Shown here piece after piece: positions 28,481 through 37,749 of a stretch of DNA of 64,000 nucleotides. Origin of the DNA: Phenylobacterium sp. J426. GTDB taxonomy: Bacteria; Pseudomonadota; Alphaproteobacteria; Caulobacterales; Caulobacteraceae. Under the pieces are notes generated by a model. It saw only the letters and a program-made list of their open reading frames with translations, was not told the DNA's origin and did no database searches. A program made the translations under genes and the position numbers. How positions within the stretch are numbered: the stretch's first letter is position 1; every line of letters starts with the position of its first letter. Where the stretch lies: positions 1,736,001 through 1,800,000 of the forward strand of contig NZ_JAJOMY010000001.1 in the NCBI RefSeq assembly GCF_024699945.1. Direction: 5' to 3'.

Positions 28481-28829
28481 CTACGCGCCGAGGCTCCCGA
28501 CAGCGATGAGGGTCAGCAACAGCAGACCGAACCCGCACGCGCTGAAGACGGTCCGCCAGAAGGGCGAGACATCCTCCTTTCCGTGGATCCTTGCCCAGCG
28601 CCAGTTCTTCCAGAACCAGAAGAGGAGGTAGAGGCCGGCGGTCGTGACCGACATCACCAGGAACTTGCGAGCGTCCACCGGATAGTAGCGGCCCTCAGCG
28701 GCGTAGGCGGCGTCCGCCCGCCGCGGCGCCGCGCCGGATGTCGCCCTCCGCGAGGGCGGCCGAGCCCCAGACCCAGGCCACCACAACGGCGACGATCGCA
28801 AGTGCGCGCCGCCAAGACCGAGATGTCAT
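28481..28829 (-). CDS. Small membrane protein, hypothetical (suspected frameshift)
   Basis: The C-terminal 75 residues (RYYPVDARKFLVMSVTTAGLYLLFWFWKNWRWARIHG onward) hold two hydrophobic helices and read like a DUF4234-type segment. Upstream, in another frame, an ATG at 28829 starts MTSRSWRRALAIVAVVVAWVWGSAALA, a convincing signal peptide or membrane anchor. Removing one G near 28716-28721 joins them into about 115 residues. If the shift is real, translation must start downstream. Function unknown. Confidence 0.55.
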
Positions 28830-28878
28830 GAACACACCCGCGCTGATGCTGGCCCGCGGACCGGCGGCGCAAGTTAAG

Positions 28879-29826
28879 CTAGCCGAACTCCGGCATCAGC
28901 AGCGCGCGGGCGGCCTGCGCGTCGGCCATGACCTGCTGGGTCATGGCTTCCAGGCTCGGGAACTTCTCCTCGGGCCGGAGGAAACGGACGAGGTCGGTCT
29001 CGATGACCTGGTCGTAGAGGTCCTCGTCGAAGTCGAAGAGCCACACCTCCAGTAGCGGACGGGTGACGCCCTCCACCGTGGGGTTCACGCCGATGTTGGC
29101 GACGCCTGGGACTTCGCGGCCGTCGGGCAGGCGGGTGCGGGTGGCATAGACGCCGAAGCGCGGCGTCACATAATCCCCGAGGTCGATGTTGGCCGTCGGA
29201 AAGCCCAGCTTCCGGCCGAGTTGGCGGCCGCGCTGCACCGGCCCCTCGATGGCGAAGGGGCGGCCGAGAATCTGGGTCGCATCGTCGGGGCGGCCGTTGC
29301 GCAGCGCGTCGCGAACAGCCGTGGACGAGAACTTGTCGCCATGTTCGCCGACCGGCTCGGCGACCGAGACGCCGAAGCCCAGTTCCTGGCCGTAGACCTT
29401 CATGGTGGCGGGACTGCCGGTCCGGCCCTTGCCGAACGAGTTGTCGAAACCGACCGCCACGTGCCGGGCTCCCAGGCCCTCGTGGAGCACGGTCCGGGCG
29501 AATTCGCGGTCGGTCATGCCGGCCACCTCGGCGTCCATCGGCAGGACGTAGAGCACGTCGACGCCGAGCGCTTCCAGGGCGCGCGCCTGCTGGTCGGTCT
29601 TCATCAGGCGGAAGGCCGGCTCGTCGGGTCGGAAGTAGACGCGCGGATGCGGGTCGAAGGTGATGACGCCCAACGGGGCCTTCAGCTCGCCCGCGGCGCT
29701 CGCGGCGAGGGCGATCACCTGCTGGTGGCCCCGGTGGACGCCATCGAAACTGCCCATGGCCACCGCCGCGCCGCGGTCTTCCGCAGGCAGGTTCTTCCAG
29801 CCCCGAATGACGCGGATGCGCTTCAT
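28879..29826 (-). CDS. ribF: Bifunctional riboflavin kinase / FAD synthetase
   Basis: 315 residues. The N-terminal FMN adenylyltransferase domain has AMGSFDGVHRGHQQVI (nucleotide-binding) and GFDNSFGKGRTG. The C-terminal flavokinase domain has GRKLGFPTANIDLGD and PGVANIGVNPTV. Together they turn riboflavin into FMN and then FAD. It overlaps the upstream MaoC-type gene by four bases. The FAD product serves the acyl-CoA dehydrogenase and ETF encoded in the window, although that is general metabolism. Confidence 0.95.
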   Translation of the reverse strand: MKRIRVIRGWKNLPAEDRGAAVAMGSFDGVHRGHQQVIALAASAAGELKAPLGVITFDPHPRVYFRPDEPAFRLMKTDQQARALEALGVDVLYVLPMDAEVAGMTDREFARTVLHEGLGARHVAVGFDNSFGKGRTGSPATMKVYGQELGFGVSVAEPVGEHGDKFSSTAVRDALRNGRPDDATQILGRPFAIEGPVQRGRQLGRKLGFPTANIDLGDYVTPRFGVYATRTRLPDGREVPGVANIGVNPTVEGVTRPLLEVWLFDFDEDLYDQVIETDLVRFLRPEEKFPSLEAMTQQVMADAQAARALLMPEFG

Positions 29827-30245
29827 GCCGGCTTGCGAGGCGCGATGACGACGGCTTCGCCGTCGACGACGGCGCGGCCGCCGACTTCGCAGACGGTCTC
29901 CAGGGTGACGCGGCCGCGGCGCTCATCGAGCGCCTTGACGGTCACGCGGGCCGTGACGGCGTCTCCGATCCGAACCGGCCGGCGGAATGTCAGGGCCTGC
30001 GACAGGTAGATCGCGCCGGGGCCCGGGAGCTTGGTTCCGAGAACGGCCGAGATGTAGGCGCCCGACAGCATGCCGTGCGCGATCCGCTCGCCGAAGCTCG
30101 TGCTCTTGGCGTACTCGGCGTCGAGATGCACGGGGTTCTCGTCGCCCGAAACCTCGGCGAACGCGACGATATCGGCCTCGCCCACGGTGCGGGTCATCTC
30201 GGCCGCGCGGCCGATGCTCAGATCTTCGAAAAACAGGCCCTGCAA
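29823..30245 (-). CDS. MaoC family dehydratase, (R)-enoyl-CoA hydratase-like
   Basis: 140-residue single hot-dog domain. The hydratase-2 motif with catalytic Asp and His reads SGDENPVHLDAEYAKSTSFGERIAHGMLSG (residues about 33-62). PhaJ-type members convert trans-2-enoyl-CoA to (R)-3-hydroxyacyl-CoA, feeding polyhydroxyalkanoate synthesis. Whether that applies here is inference. It overlaps ribF by four bases and lies 30 bases from the HAD gene, in one minus-strand cluster. Confidence 0.9.
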   Translation of the reverse strand: MQGLFFEDLSIGRAAEMTRTVGEADIVAFAEVSGDENPVHLDAEYAKSTSFGERIAHGMLSGAYISAVLGTKLPGPGAIYLSQALTFRRPVRIGDAVTARVTVKALDERRGRVTLETVCEVGGRAVVDGEAVVIAPRKPA

Positions 30246-30275
30246 ACTGGTCCCTCCGCCCGTGTCGCCGATGTC

Positions 30276-31139
30276 TTACCAGACGAGGTCGGGCATGGCC
30301 CAGGTCGCGGTCAGCCCCTCGACGCCCAGCAGGTGCTCGACGATCGCGAGGTCGAGCACGCCGTCGCGGACGGTCTCCTTGCCGTGGATGCCATTGGCGA
30401 CGAACAGCACGTCCAGCGCCTGGGCGTTGGCGCCGCGGATGTCGGTCGGCAGCCCGTCACCAATGCAGAGCACGCGGCTCCGTTCGACCGGCCGGCCGAG
30501 TTCGGAGGACGCGGTCTGGAGCGCCAGTTCGTAGATGGCCGGGTGCGGCTTGCCGGCCATCAGCACCTGACCGCCCAGGGCCTCGTAGAGCTCCGCCAGG
30601 GCCCCGCCGCAATAGATCAGGCTGTCGCCGCGCTGGACCACGATGTCCGGATTGGCGCAGATCATCGGCAGCCCCCGGCCGACGGCGTCCCGGAAACGGT
30701 CGCGGTAGTCGTCCGGCGTCTCGTTCTCGTCGTCGAACGGACCGGTGCAGGAGATGAAGCGGGCCTGCTCCAGCGGGACAAGCTCGACGTCGAGGCCGGC
30801 GTAGAGCGGCCAGTCCCGGTCCGGGCCGATCTTCCAGAACGGACCCGGGGCGCGTTCGGCCAGCAGCGTGCGGGTGGCGTCGCCCGACGTCACCACCTGG
30901 CTGAAGCACTCGGCGTCCACGCCCAGCACCGCCAGCTGTTCGATGATCGGCGGATGGGGACGCGGCGCATTGGTGATCAGGACGACCGGGCCGCGCTCAG
31001 CTTTGAACCGCGCAAGCGCGTCCCGCGCCTCGGCGAAGCTCTCGCGGCCATTGTGGATCACGCCCCACACGTCGCACAGCACGACGTCGTAGCGGTCGGC
31101 GATCGCCGAAAGGCCCTTGGCCAGCGTCGGGGAGCTCAT
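30276..31139 (-). CDS. HAD-superfamily hydrolase, class IIA (TIGR01459, NagD-like)
   Basis: 287 residues. HAD motif I is VVLCDVWGVIHNG (nucleophile Asp around residue 20), motif II includes VLITNAPRP, and the C-terminal motif is VLCIGDGLPTDIRGANAQ with the Mg-binding Asp. The class IIA cap lies between. The TIGR01459 subfamily, typical of alphaproteobacteria, has unknown substrate. The ATG at 31139 is chosen; an upstream ATG adds 12 residues. Confidence 0.88.
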   Translation of the reverse strand: MSSPTLAKGLSAIADRYDVVLCDVWGVIHNGRESFAEARDALARFKAERGPVVLITNAPRPHPPIIEQLAVLGVDAECFSQVVTSGDATRTLLAERAPGPFWKIGPDRDWPLYAGLDVELVPLEQARFISCTGPFDDENETPDDYRDRFRDAVGRGLPMICANPDIVVQRGDSLIYCGGALAELYEALGGQVLMAGKPHPAIYELALQTASSELGRPVERSRVLCIGDGLPTDIRGANAQALDVLFVANGIHGKETVRDGVLDLAIVEHLLGVEGLTATWAMPDLVW

Positions 31140-31184
31140 GCCTCGGGCGGTATCGACGCCGCCCGAGCGCGTCAATGACGAAGG

Positions 31185-32450
31185 CTAGCCGAAGGCGGCG
31201 CGGCGAAGCGGCGTCGGCGCCAGCACGCGGGGCGGCGGACCGGCCTCGGCGAGAACCTGGTCCTTGATGGCGCGCGGTTCGCCGAACAAATGGCCCTGGC
31301 CGTAGCCGATCTCGAGTTCGAGGATGTCGACCACCTGGCGCTCGGCCTCGACCTTCTCCGCGATCAGCTCGATGCCATAGCGGCGGGTCAGCTGCGCGAA
31401 GTCCTCCGCTGCGAGATCGGGGAGGGACTTCAGCACGAGACGCCCGTCGATCTCGACCAGCTCATCGAGCAGGCCCTGGGCGCCCACCTTCACGAACTTG
31501 ACGTCGGCGCGGGCGAGATCCTGCAGGTCGAGGTCGAGGTCGACCACCTTGTCGAGGCTGAAGCGGAAGCCCAGTTCGGCCAGCTTGCCCATGTTGCGGG
31601 CCTCAATCGAGCCGCGGGCGTCGAACGCGGTCTGGCCGATCTCGAAGATCAGGGCGCCGGCGAGGTCGCGATTGGCCGAGAGCAGCTCCAGGAACTGCGG
31701 GAAGAAGCTCTCGTCGGCGAGACTGGCCATCGAGACGTTGCAGAAGATGCCGATGCGGCGGTCCTGCTTGGCGAGGCGGCGTACGATCTGCACGCAACGG
31801 AACAGCAGCAGGTTGTCGATGGCGGTGACAAGGCCCGCAGGCTCGGCCACCGTCAGGTACTCGGCGGGCATGATCACCCGGCCGCTCGGATCGCGCAGCC
31901 GCGAGAAGCTCTCGTAGAAGACCGTCTTGCGCTGGGGCAGGCCAACGATTGGCTGGAGGTAGAGGTCGACGCGGTTCTCGGCCAGCGCCTCACGGACGGT
32001 CTCGAAGAGGTTGGAGGTGCGGCGCGGCTCAGCGCCGGCCCGCGCTGGGAAGGCCAGCGGCTGTGCGGCGCCTTCCTCCATGCGCTGCTGCATCTTCTGG
32101 ACGAGGCCCTCCAGCAACTGGACTTCGTCGGACAGCTCCTCGGATCGGGAATGGTCGGTCTCGACCGCCTCTGCCATCTGGGAGATCCGCGCGTCCAGCC
32201 GCTCCACCTGGTCGATCAGGATCATCTGCGCCTGGCGGACGGCGTCGATCTCGCCCTTGATGGCGCCGGCCTCGAAGGCGCGCGCGATCAGGCCGTGGAA
32301 GGCGAAGCACAGCCCCAGCCCGCCGATGAGCGCCGCCAGGCCGGCGCCCCAGCCGCCGCCGTTGCGCCACAGCGTGAGCGCGACGATCAGCGCGAGGCAG
32401 AGATAGGTCGCGCAGAGGAGCGCTAGCGTCAGCCGCCGCATGGGTCCCAT
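31185..32450 (-). CDS. tipF: TipF-like EAL-domain membrane protein
   Basis: About 421 residues. Two N-terminal membrane helices (residues about 5-25 and 30-50), then a coiled coil (about 60-125), then an EAL domain from residue 160. The EAL motif itself is degenerate (FYESFSRLRDPSG), and DDFG-type catalytic text reads FSLDKVVDLD, so phosphodiesterase activity is unlikely. This matches the layout of Caulobacter TipF, a cyclic-di-GMP receptor that positions the new flagellum. ATG 32450 follows AGGTGA. The frame stays open to 32540 from a TTG. The gene may serve polar flagellum assembly; no flagellar genes are in the window. Confidence 0.72.
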   Translation of the reverse strand: MGPMRRLTLALLCATYLCLALIVALTLWRNGGGWGAGLAALIGGLGLCFAFHGLIARAFEAGAIKGEIDAVRQAQMILIDQVERLDARISQMAEAVETDHSRSEELSDEVQLLEGLVQKMQQRMEEGAAQPLAFPARAGAEPRRTSNLFETVREALAENRVDLYLQPIVGLPQRKTVFYESFSRLRDPSGRVIMPAEYLTVAEPAGLVTAIDNLLLFRCVQIVRRLAKQDRRIGIFCNVSMASLADESFFPQFLELLSANRDLAGALIFEIGQTAFDARGSIEARNMGKLAELGFRFSLDKVVDLDLDLQDLARADVKFVKVGAQGLLDELVEIDGRLVLKSLPDLAAEDFAQLTRRYGIELIAEKVEAERQVVDILELEIGYGQGHLFGEPRAIKDQVLAEAGPPPRVLAPTPLRRAAFG

Positions 32451-32580
32451 CCGAATCACCTGCGAGTATCCGACGGGGAATCTCAGGAAGTCGAATGGAT
32501 TAACCGTCGCAGCCGCCAAGGTTCGCCGGCGTCTGGCCAAGAGGTGCGGCGGCGGGGGGAGGACCGCCGCCGCGTGGCGT

Positions 32581-33003
32581 CTAGTCGCCGGCCTGGTTCA
32601 TGGCCCAGCGAACGCCGAACGGATCGACGACCTCGCCGTAGTAGTCGCCCCAGAACATCTTCTGCGGCTCGGTGGTGGTGGTCGCGCCGGCGGCCACCGC
32701 GCGCCGATGCCAGGCGTCGATGTCGTCGACGATGAGCGTGAGGCTGAACGCCTGCGGTTTCTCGAAGGCGTGCCCGTGCTCGGGGTAGAAGTCCGACAGC
32801 ATCACCGAGCTTCCGTTGACGTAGAGATGGACGTGCATCGTCCGACCCTGGTCATCGGGCGGCATCTGGGACGCGATCTCGGCGCCGAACGCCTTCACGT
32901 AGAACTCGGCCGCCCTAAGCGCGCCTTCGACGTTCAGATAGGCGACGACGCCGCCCTTGGTTTCGGCCTTTGCGGGGGCCTGGTGGTCCAGCGTGTCCGA
33001 CAT
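32581..33003 (-). CDS. VOC family protein (PhnB/28-kDa glyoxalase-like)
   Basis: 140 residues. VVAYLNVEGALRAAEFYVKAFGAE is the first beta-alpha-beta unit. MHVHLYVNGSSVMLSDFYPEHGH and WGDYYGEVVDPFGVRWAMN are typical of PhnB-like VOC proteins. Such proteins often accompany ECF42 sigma factors with DGPF partners, as here: the sigma gene starts 75 bases upstream on the same strand side. Activity unknown. Confidence 0.88.
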   Translation of the reverse strand: MSDTLDHQAPAKAETKGGVVAYLNVEGALRAAEFYVKAFGAEIASQMPPDDQGRTMHVHLYVNGSSVMLSDFYPEHGHAFEKPQAFSLTLIVDDIDAWHRRAVAAGATTTTEPQKMFWGDYYGEVVDPFGVRWAMNQAGD

Positions 33004-33078
33004 TACGGGTCTCCTTGTCCGTCCGGCCCGAGGACGAACCGGCGCGCGGGCTCCCGACAGTCGTCGAGGCCTTTCTTT

Positions 33079-34347
33079 TCAGGCGGCGCCGGGCTCGCTC
33101 TGCGGCGGCGCGTGCTCGGCGGCCAGCCTGTCGAGGTGCTGGCGGATGTGCGCCGCCTCGGCCGCGGTGTTGGCCAGCGAGATGGCGCGATCGAAGGCCT
33201 CGCGCGCTGCGGCGCTCCGCCCGAGTTCCAGCAGCAGCGCGCCCCGCAGGCCGTGGAAGTGGAAATAGCCGGCCAGGCGGTCGCCCAGCGGCTCCACCAG
33301 TTCGAGGGCGGCGGCTGGGCCTTCGACCTTGCTGACGGCGACGGCGCGGTTGAGGGTCACCACGGGCGACGGCGCCAGCCGCTCCAGCGTCGCGTAGAGC
33401 CGGTCGATCTGGGCCCAGTCGGTTTCGGCGGCCGAAGCGCTGCGGACGTGCAGCGCGGCGATGGCGGCCTGGATCTGGTAGGCCCCGGGGCGGCGGTGGC
33501 GCATGGCCTTGTCGATCAGCGCCAGCCCCTCGGCGATGGCCTTGCGGTCCCAGAGGCTGCGGTCCTGGTCCTCCAGGAGAACGATCTGTCCCTCCGCGTC
33601 GACGCGGGCGGGCGAGCGGGCGTGCTGGATCAGCATCAGCGCCAACAGGCCCATGACCTCGGGCTCGGCCTGGTACAGCCGCAGAAGCAGCCGGGCCAGG
33701 CGGATGGCCTCGCCGCAGAGTTCACTGCGCGCCGGGTTGTCGCCCGCCGAATAGCCTTCGTTGAACACGAGGTAGAGCATGGCCAGCACTGCAGCGACGC
33801 GCTCCGAGCGCTCGACGGCCGTGGGCGTGCCGAAGGCGACGCCGGCGGCGCCGACCTGGCGCTTGGCACGGGTGATCCGCTGCTCCATGGCGGCCTCGGT
33901 GACGAGGAAGGCGCGGGCGATCTGCTTCACCGACAGGCCGGAGACGATGCGCAGGGCGAGTGCGATCTGTTGCGTCGGCGGCAGGTCGGGGTGGCAGCAG
34001 ATGAACAGCAGGCGCAGGACGTCGTCGCGGTAGTCGGCGTGGTCGATCCGGTCGGCGGCGCGCTCCTCGACGTCGTCGAGGTCGGAGAGGACCTCTTCGG
34101 ACGGCAGCTCGGTCTGCTTCGATCGGCGGCGCACGCCGTCGAGGGCGGCGTTGCGGCCGACCATGATCAGCCAGGCGGCCGCGTCGCGGGGCGGGCCGTT
34201 CTTCGGCCAGTTCTTCATCGCCCGCAGGCAGGCGTCCTGGAACGCCTCCTCGGCGGTGTCGAGGTCCCGGAAGTAGCGCAGCAGGGCGCCGACGGCCTGG
34301 GGCCGGGCCGCCGTGATCGCCGCGTTGATCCAGGCCAGGTCCGTCAC
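33079..34347 (-). CDS. ECF42-type RNA polymerase sigma factor
   Basis: 422 residues, twice a normal ECF sigma factor. The sigma-2 region (GALLRYFRDLDTAEEAFQDACLRAMKNW, residues about 20-47) and sigma-4 region (LALRIVSGLSVKQIARAFLVTEAAMEQRITRAKR, about 135-168) are followed by a 230-residue helical, TPR-like extension (DUF6596) with FNEGYSAG and LNRAVAVSKVEGPAAALELVE. ECF42 factors have no anti-sigma factor and are controlled through this extension, usually next to a DGPF protein. That partner lies four bases upstream at 34352-34744. Confidence 0.9.
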   Translation of the reverse strand: MTDLAWINAAITAARPQAVGALLRYFRDLDTAEEAFQDACLRAMKNWPKNGPPRDAAAWLIMVGRNAALDGVRRRSKQTELPSEEVLSDLDDVEERAADRIDHADYRDDVLRLLFICCHPDLPPTQQIALALRIVSGLSVKQIARAFLVTEAAMEQRITRAKRQVGAAGVAFGTPTAVERSERVAAVLAMLYLVFNEGYSAGDNPARSELCGEAIRLARLLLRLYQAEPEVMGLLALMLIQHARSPARVDAEGQIVLLEDQDRSLWDRKAIAEGLALIDKAMRHRRPGAYQIQAAIAALHVRSASAAETDWAQIDRLYATLERLAPSPVVTLNRAVAVSKVEGPAAALELVEPLGDRLAGYFHFHGLRGALLLELGRSAAAREAFDRAISLANTAAEAAHIRQHLDRLAAEHAPPQSEPGAA

Positions 34348-34351
34348 GGCG

Positions 34352-34744
34352 CTACGCGCTCACCTTCTCGGCGGCGTCGGCGGGCAGGGCGCCGGGCAGG
34401 AACAGCCGGATCGGGCGGATCTCGTAGGCGCCGCCCGGATTGGCGCGGCCGAGGTCACGGGCAATCTCCAGCGCCTCGTCCAGCGTCTCGCAGTCGATGA
34501 CGTAGAAGCCGAGCAGTTGCTCCTTGGTCTCGGCGAAGGGGCCGTCGATGACCATCGGCGGATCGCTCTTGCGCAGAGTCGTGGCGGCCGTCGTCGGCAG
34601 CAGGCGAAGGGAGGGGCCGAGCTTGCCGGCCTCCGCCAGCCGGTCGTGGACCACGCCCAGCCTGGCCATGACGGCGTCGTCCTCGGCCTTCGTCCAGGAG
34701 AAGACCACGTCCTCGGCGTTGTAGCAGAGCAGGGCGTAGAGCAT
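34352..34744 (-). CDS. YciI/DGPF-domain protein
   Basis: 130 residues from MLYALLCYNAEDVVFSWTKAEDD. A ferredoxin-like YciI fold with the diagnostic DGPFAETKEQLLGFYVIDC motif. This family is the constant neighbour and probable regulator or target partner of ECF42 sigma factors. The gene precedes the sigma factor by four bases, so both are made from one mRNA. An ATG five codons upstream is also possible. Confidence 0.88.
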   Translation of the reverse strand: MLYALLCYNAEDVVFSWTKAEDDAVMARLGVVHDRLAEAGKLGPSLRLLPTTAATTLRKSDPPMVIDGPFAETKEQLLGFYVIDCETLDEALEIARDLGRANPGGAYEIRPIRLFLPGALPADAAEKVSA

Positions 34745-34841
34745 CGGCGCGTACCTCATCCGAACCTAAAGGACGGGGGAGGATAGGGCGGGCCGACAGG
34801 CGGCGGCGATCTTTTTCCCGGCCCGGCAAGGGCGGGGAAGG

Positions 34842-35720
34842 TCAGCGCGTCGGGACGGGCTTTTCGCCGCGATAGTCGTAGAAGCCGCGGCCCGACTTGC
34901 GGCCGAGCCAGCCGGCCTCGACGTACTTCACCAGCAGCGGGCAGGGCCGGTACTTCGAGTCCGACAAGCCCTCGTACAGCACGTTCATGATCGACAGCAC
35001 GGTGTCGAGGCCGATGAAGTCGCCGAGCTCCAGCGGCCCCATCGGATGGTTGGCGCCCAGCTTCATGGCGGTGTCGATGGCGTCGACCGTGCCCACGCCT
35101 TCGTACAGCGTGTAGATCGCCTCGTTGATCATCGGCACCAGGATGCGGTTCACGATGAAGGCCGGGAAATCCTCGGCGTTCGAGGTGGTCTTGCCCAGCG
35201 ACTTGGCGAAATTGACCGCGGTCTCGTAGGTGTCGGCGTCGGTGGCGATGCCGCGGATGATCTCCACGAGGTTCATCAGCGGCACCGGGTTCATGAAGTG
35301 CAGGCCGATGAACCGCCCGGGGCGGTCGGTCGTCGACGCCAAGCGGGTGATCGAGATCGACGAGGTGTTCGACGCCAGGATGGTGTTGGCGGCGAGGTGC
35401 GGCGACAGCGCCTTGAAGATGGCCTTCTTGACCTCTTCGTCCTCGGTCGCCGCCTCGATGGCGAGGTCGGTCTTGCCGATCGTCTGCAGCTCGGGCGCAG
35501 CCTTGATCCGGCCCAGGGCGGCTTCCATGGCCGCCGGCTCGATGATGCCGCGTGAAACCTGGCGCGTCAGGTTCTTCTCGATGGTCGAGAGACCCTGCTT
35601 CACCCGGTCTTCGCTGACGTCGTGCAGCAGGACGTCATAGCCGCCCAGGGCGCAGACGTGTGCGATGCCGGAACCCATCTGGCCGGCGCCGATGACGCCA
35701 ACCGACCTGATCTGAACCAT
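34842..35720 (-). CDS. 3-hydroxybutyryl-CoA dehydrogenase
   Basis: 292 residues. The N-terminal Rossmann domain has VGVIGAGQMGSGIAHVCA (NAD-binding), and the catalytic region has SNTSSISITRLA and GRFIGLHFMNPVPLMNLVEII with the catalytic His and Asn. The C-terminal helical domain has GRGFYDYRGEKP. It oxidises (S)-3-hydroxybutyryl-CoA, or runs in reverse, in butyrate and fatty acid metabolism. It lies downstream of etfBA but beyond a terminator (35893-35921), so it probably has its own promoter in 35721-35890. Confidence 0.93.
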   Translation of the reverse strand: MVQIRSVGVIGAGQMGSGIAHVCALGGYDVLLHDVSEDRVKQGLSTIEKNLTRQVSRGIIEPAAMEAALGRIKAAPELQTIGKTDLAIEAATEDEEVKKAIFKALSPHLAANTILASNTSSISITRLASTTDRPGRFIGLHFMNPVPLMNLVEIIRGIATDADTYETAVNFAKSLGKTTSNAEDFPAFIVNRILVPMINEAIYTLYEGVGTVDAIDTAMKLGANHPMGPLELGDFIGLDTVLSIMNVLYEGLSDSKYRPCPLLVKYVEAGWLGRKSGRGFYDYRGEKPVPTR

Positions 35721-35892
35721 TCAGCCTTGAGCCTCGATACGGCGCCCCGCGGAGCGCGCCCGATCTTTGTGACGGCTTTCTAACATGCCCTGTGCGCGGT
35801 GCGGCAAGGCTTTTGCTGCGCCGCAGCACCGCTTGTTTCGCGCTGACGTCGGGGAAGGGTGGGTCCAGCCGAGGTCCAGGTCGGCGCGCACG

Positions 35893-35921
35893 AAAAGGGG
35901 CGGCCCCTGAGGAGCCGCCCC
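35893..35921 (-). terminator. Terminator of the etfBA operon
   Basis: On the minus strand GGGGCGGC pairs with GCCGCCCC and is followed by TTTT, 68 bases after the etfA stop. Confidence 0.8.
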
Positions 35922-35988
35922 AATGTCGATCCGAGCGGGGTAGATCCTGCACGGGCCTGGCGGCCCGCCGAGACGACCCGCTGCGCAG

Positions 35989-36933
35989 TTACTTGCCGAC
36001 CTTCGACAGCTCGTCCATCAGCTCGGGCACGGCAGACTTGTAGTCGGCGACCAGGCCGTAGTCGGCCACCTGGAAGATCGGCGCGTCGCCGTCCTTGTTG
36101 ATGGCGACGATGACCTTGGAGTCCTTCATGCCGGCCAGGTGCTGGATGGCGCCCGAGATGCCCACGGCGATGTAGAGCTCGGGGGCCACGACCTTGCCGG
36201 TCTGGCCGACCTGGTAGTCGTTGGGCGCATAGCCGGCGTCCACGGCGGCCCGCGAGGCGCCCACGGCCGCGCCGAGCTTGTCGGCGAGCGGTTCGATGAC
36301 CTTCTGGAACTCTTCGGCCGAGCCGAGGGCGCGGCCGCCCGAGACGACGATCTTGGCGCCGCCGAGGTCGGGACGGGCCGACTTCACGATCTCCTGGCCG
36401 ACGAACTTCGCCTTGGCCGGGGCGGCCGGAGCGGCGATCGTCTCGACCGAGGCCGAGCCGCCTTCCGCCGCCGCCTTGAAGACGGTGGGGCGGACGGTGA
36501 CGATCTTCTTGGAGTCCGAGGAGGTGACCGTCTCCAGCGCGTTGCCGGCGTAGATCGGCCGCACGAAGGTGTTGGCGTCGACGACGTCCACCACGTCCGA
36601 GATCTGGGCCACATCCAACTTGGCGGCGATGCGCGGGCTGATGTTCTTGCCCTGGGAGGTGGCGGGCGTCAGCACGGCGTCGTAGTTCGCGGCCAACGGA
36701 ACCACCAGGGCTTCGAACGCCTCGGCCAGGCCCTGGCCCAGCTCGGCGCTCTCGGCGGCCAGCACCTTGCGGACGCCGGCGATCTTGGCGGCTTCCGCGG
36801 CGATGGCGGCGGTGTTCGTGCCGGCGACCAGGACGTCCACGTCGCCCGACAGCTTCTGCGCCGCGGTGACGGTCTTGTGGGTGTTGTCCCGGAGGGTCTG
36901 GTTGTCGTGATCGGCGATGACGAGAACGGCCAT
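35989..36933 (-). CDS. etfA: Electron-transfer flavoprotein alpha subunit
   Basis: 314 residues. It takes electrons from acyl-CoA dehydrogenases and passes them to ETF:ubiquinone oxidoreductase. Starts [20 protein letters not shown]. The C-terminal FAD-binding signature reads [14 protein letters not shown], then [45 protein letters not shown]. Its ATG overlaps the etfB TAA by one base (TAATG). The frameshift in etfB puts both genes in one open frame, giving the false look of an EtfB-EtfA fusion. Confidence 0.95.
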   Translation of the reverse strand: MAVLVIADHDNQTLRDNTHKTVTAAQKLSGDVDVLVAGTNTAAIAAEAAKIAGVRKVLAAESAELGQGLAEAFEALVVPLAANYDAVLTPATSQGKNISPRIAAKLDVAQISDVVDVVDANTFVRPIYAGNALETVTSSDSKKIVTVRPTVFKAAAEGGSASVETIAAPAAPAKAKFVGQEIVKSARPDLGGAKIVVSGGRALGSAEEFQKVIEPLADKLGAAVGASRAAVDAGYAPNDYQVGQTGKVVAPELYIAVGISGAIQHLAGMKDSKVIVAINKDGDAPIFQVADYGLVADYKSAVPELMDELSKVGK

Positions 36934-37683
36934 TAGAGGACCCCCGCTTCGTTCTTCAGCTTCATGACGAGGTCGGCGACGGTTTCGACCTTGACGCCGC
37001 CGGCGCGCTTCGGCGGCTCGGTGACCTTGACGACCTTGAGGCGCGGCGCGGTGTCGACGCCGAGCGAGCCCAGCTCCTTCACGTCGAGCGGCTTCTTCTT
37101 GGCCTTCATGATGTTCGGCAGCGAGGCGTAGCGCGGCTCGTTCAGGCGCAGGTCGGCGGTGACGATGGCGGGCAGCGTCACTTCGATCGTCTGCAGGCCC
37201 CCGTCGACTTCGCGGGTGACCTTGGCCGAACCGCCGGCCACTTCGGACGGCGCTGGCGAAGGTGGCCTGAGGCCACTCGAGGATCGCGGCGAGCATCTGG
37301 CCGGTGGCGGCGTTGTCGCCGTCGATGGCCTGCTTGCCCATCACGACGAGCTCGGGGTTTTCTTCCCCGATCAGCGCCTTCAGCACCTTGGCGACGGCCA
37401 GGGGCTCGAGATCCTGGTCGGTCTGGACCAGGATCGCGCGGTCGGCGCCCATGGCCAAGGCGGTCCGCAGGGTCTCCTGAGCCTGCGCCGGGCCAACGGA
37501 CACGGCGACCACCTCGGTGGCGGCGCCCTTCTCCTTCAGCCGGACGGCCTCTTCGACGGCGATCTCGTCGAAGGGATTCATCGACATCTTCACGTTCGCG
37601 AGGTCGACGCCCGTCTGGTCGGCTTTCACCCGAGCCTTGACGTTGTAGTCGATCACCCGCTTGACCGGGACCAACACCTTCAT
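36933..37683 (-). CDS. etfB: Electron-transfer flavoprotein beta subunit (frameshift near 37245)
   Basis: About 249 residues, standard length. It binds AMP and forms the heterodimer with EtfA. The N-terminus is [20 protein letters not shown], then [18 protein letters not shown] and the ETF-beta motif [18 protein letters not shown]. In [20 protein letters not shown] an extra base at 37245-37246 shifts the frame. The last 102 residues (to NEAGVL, stop TAA at 36933) continue in the other frame. The signature [26 protein letters not shown] is intact. Confidence 0.95.
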
Positions 37684-37749
37684 GGGTTGCTAGCGCCTCA
37701 AATTTGCATTGCGAAAAAATGGGACGCCCGGGGCATAAAGCTTCCGGAG

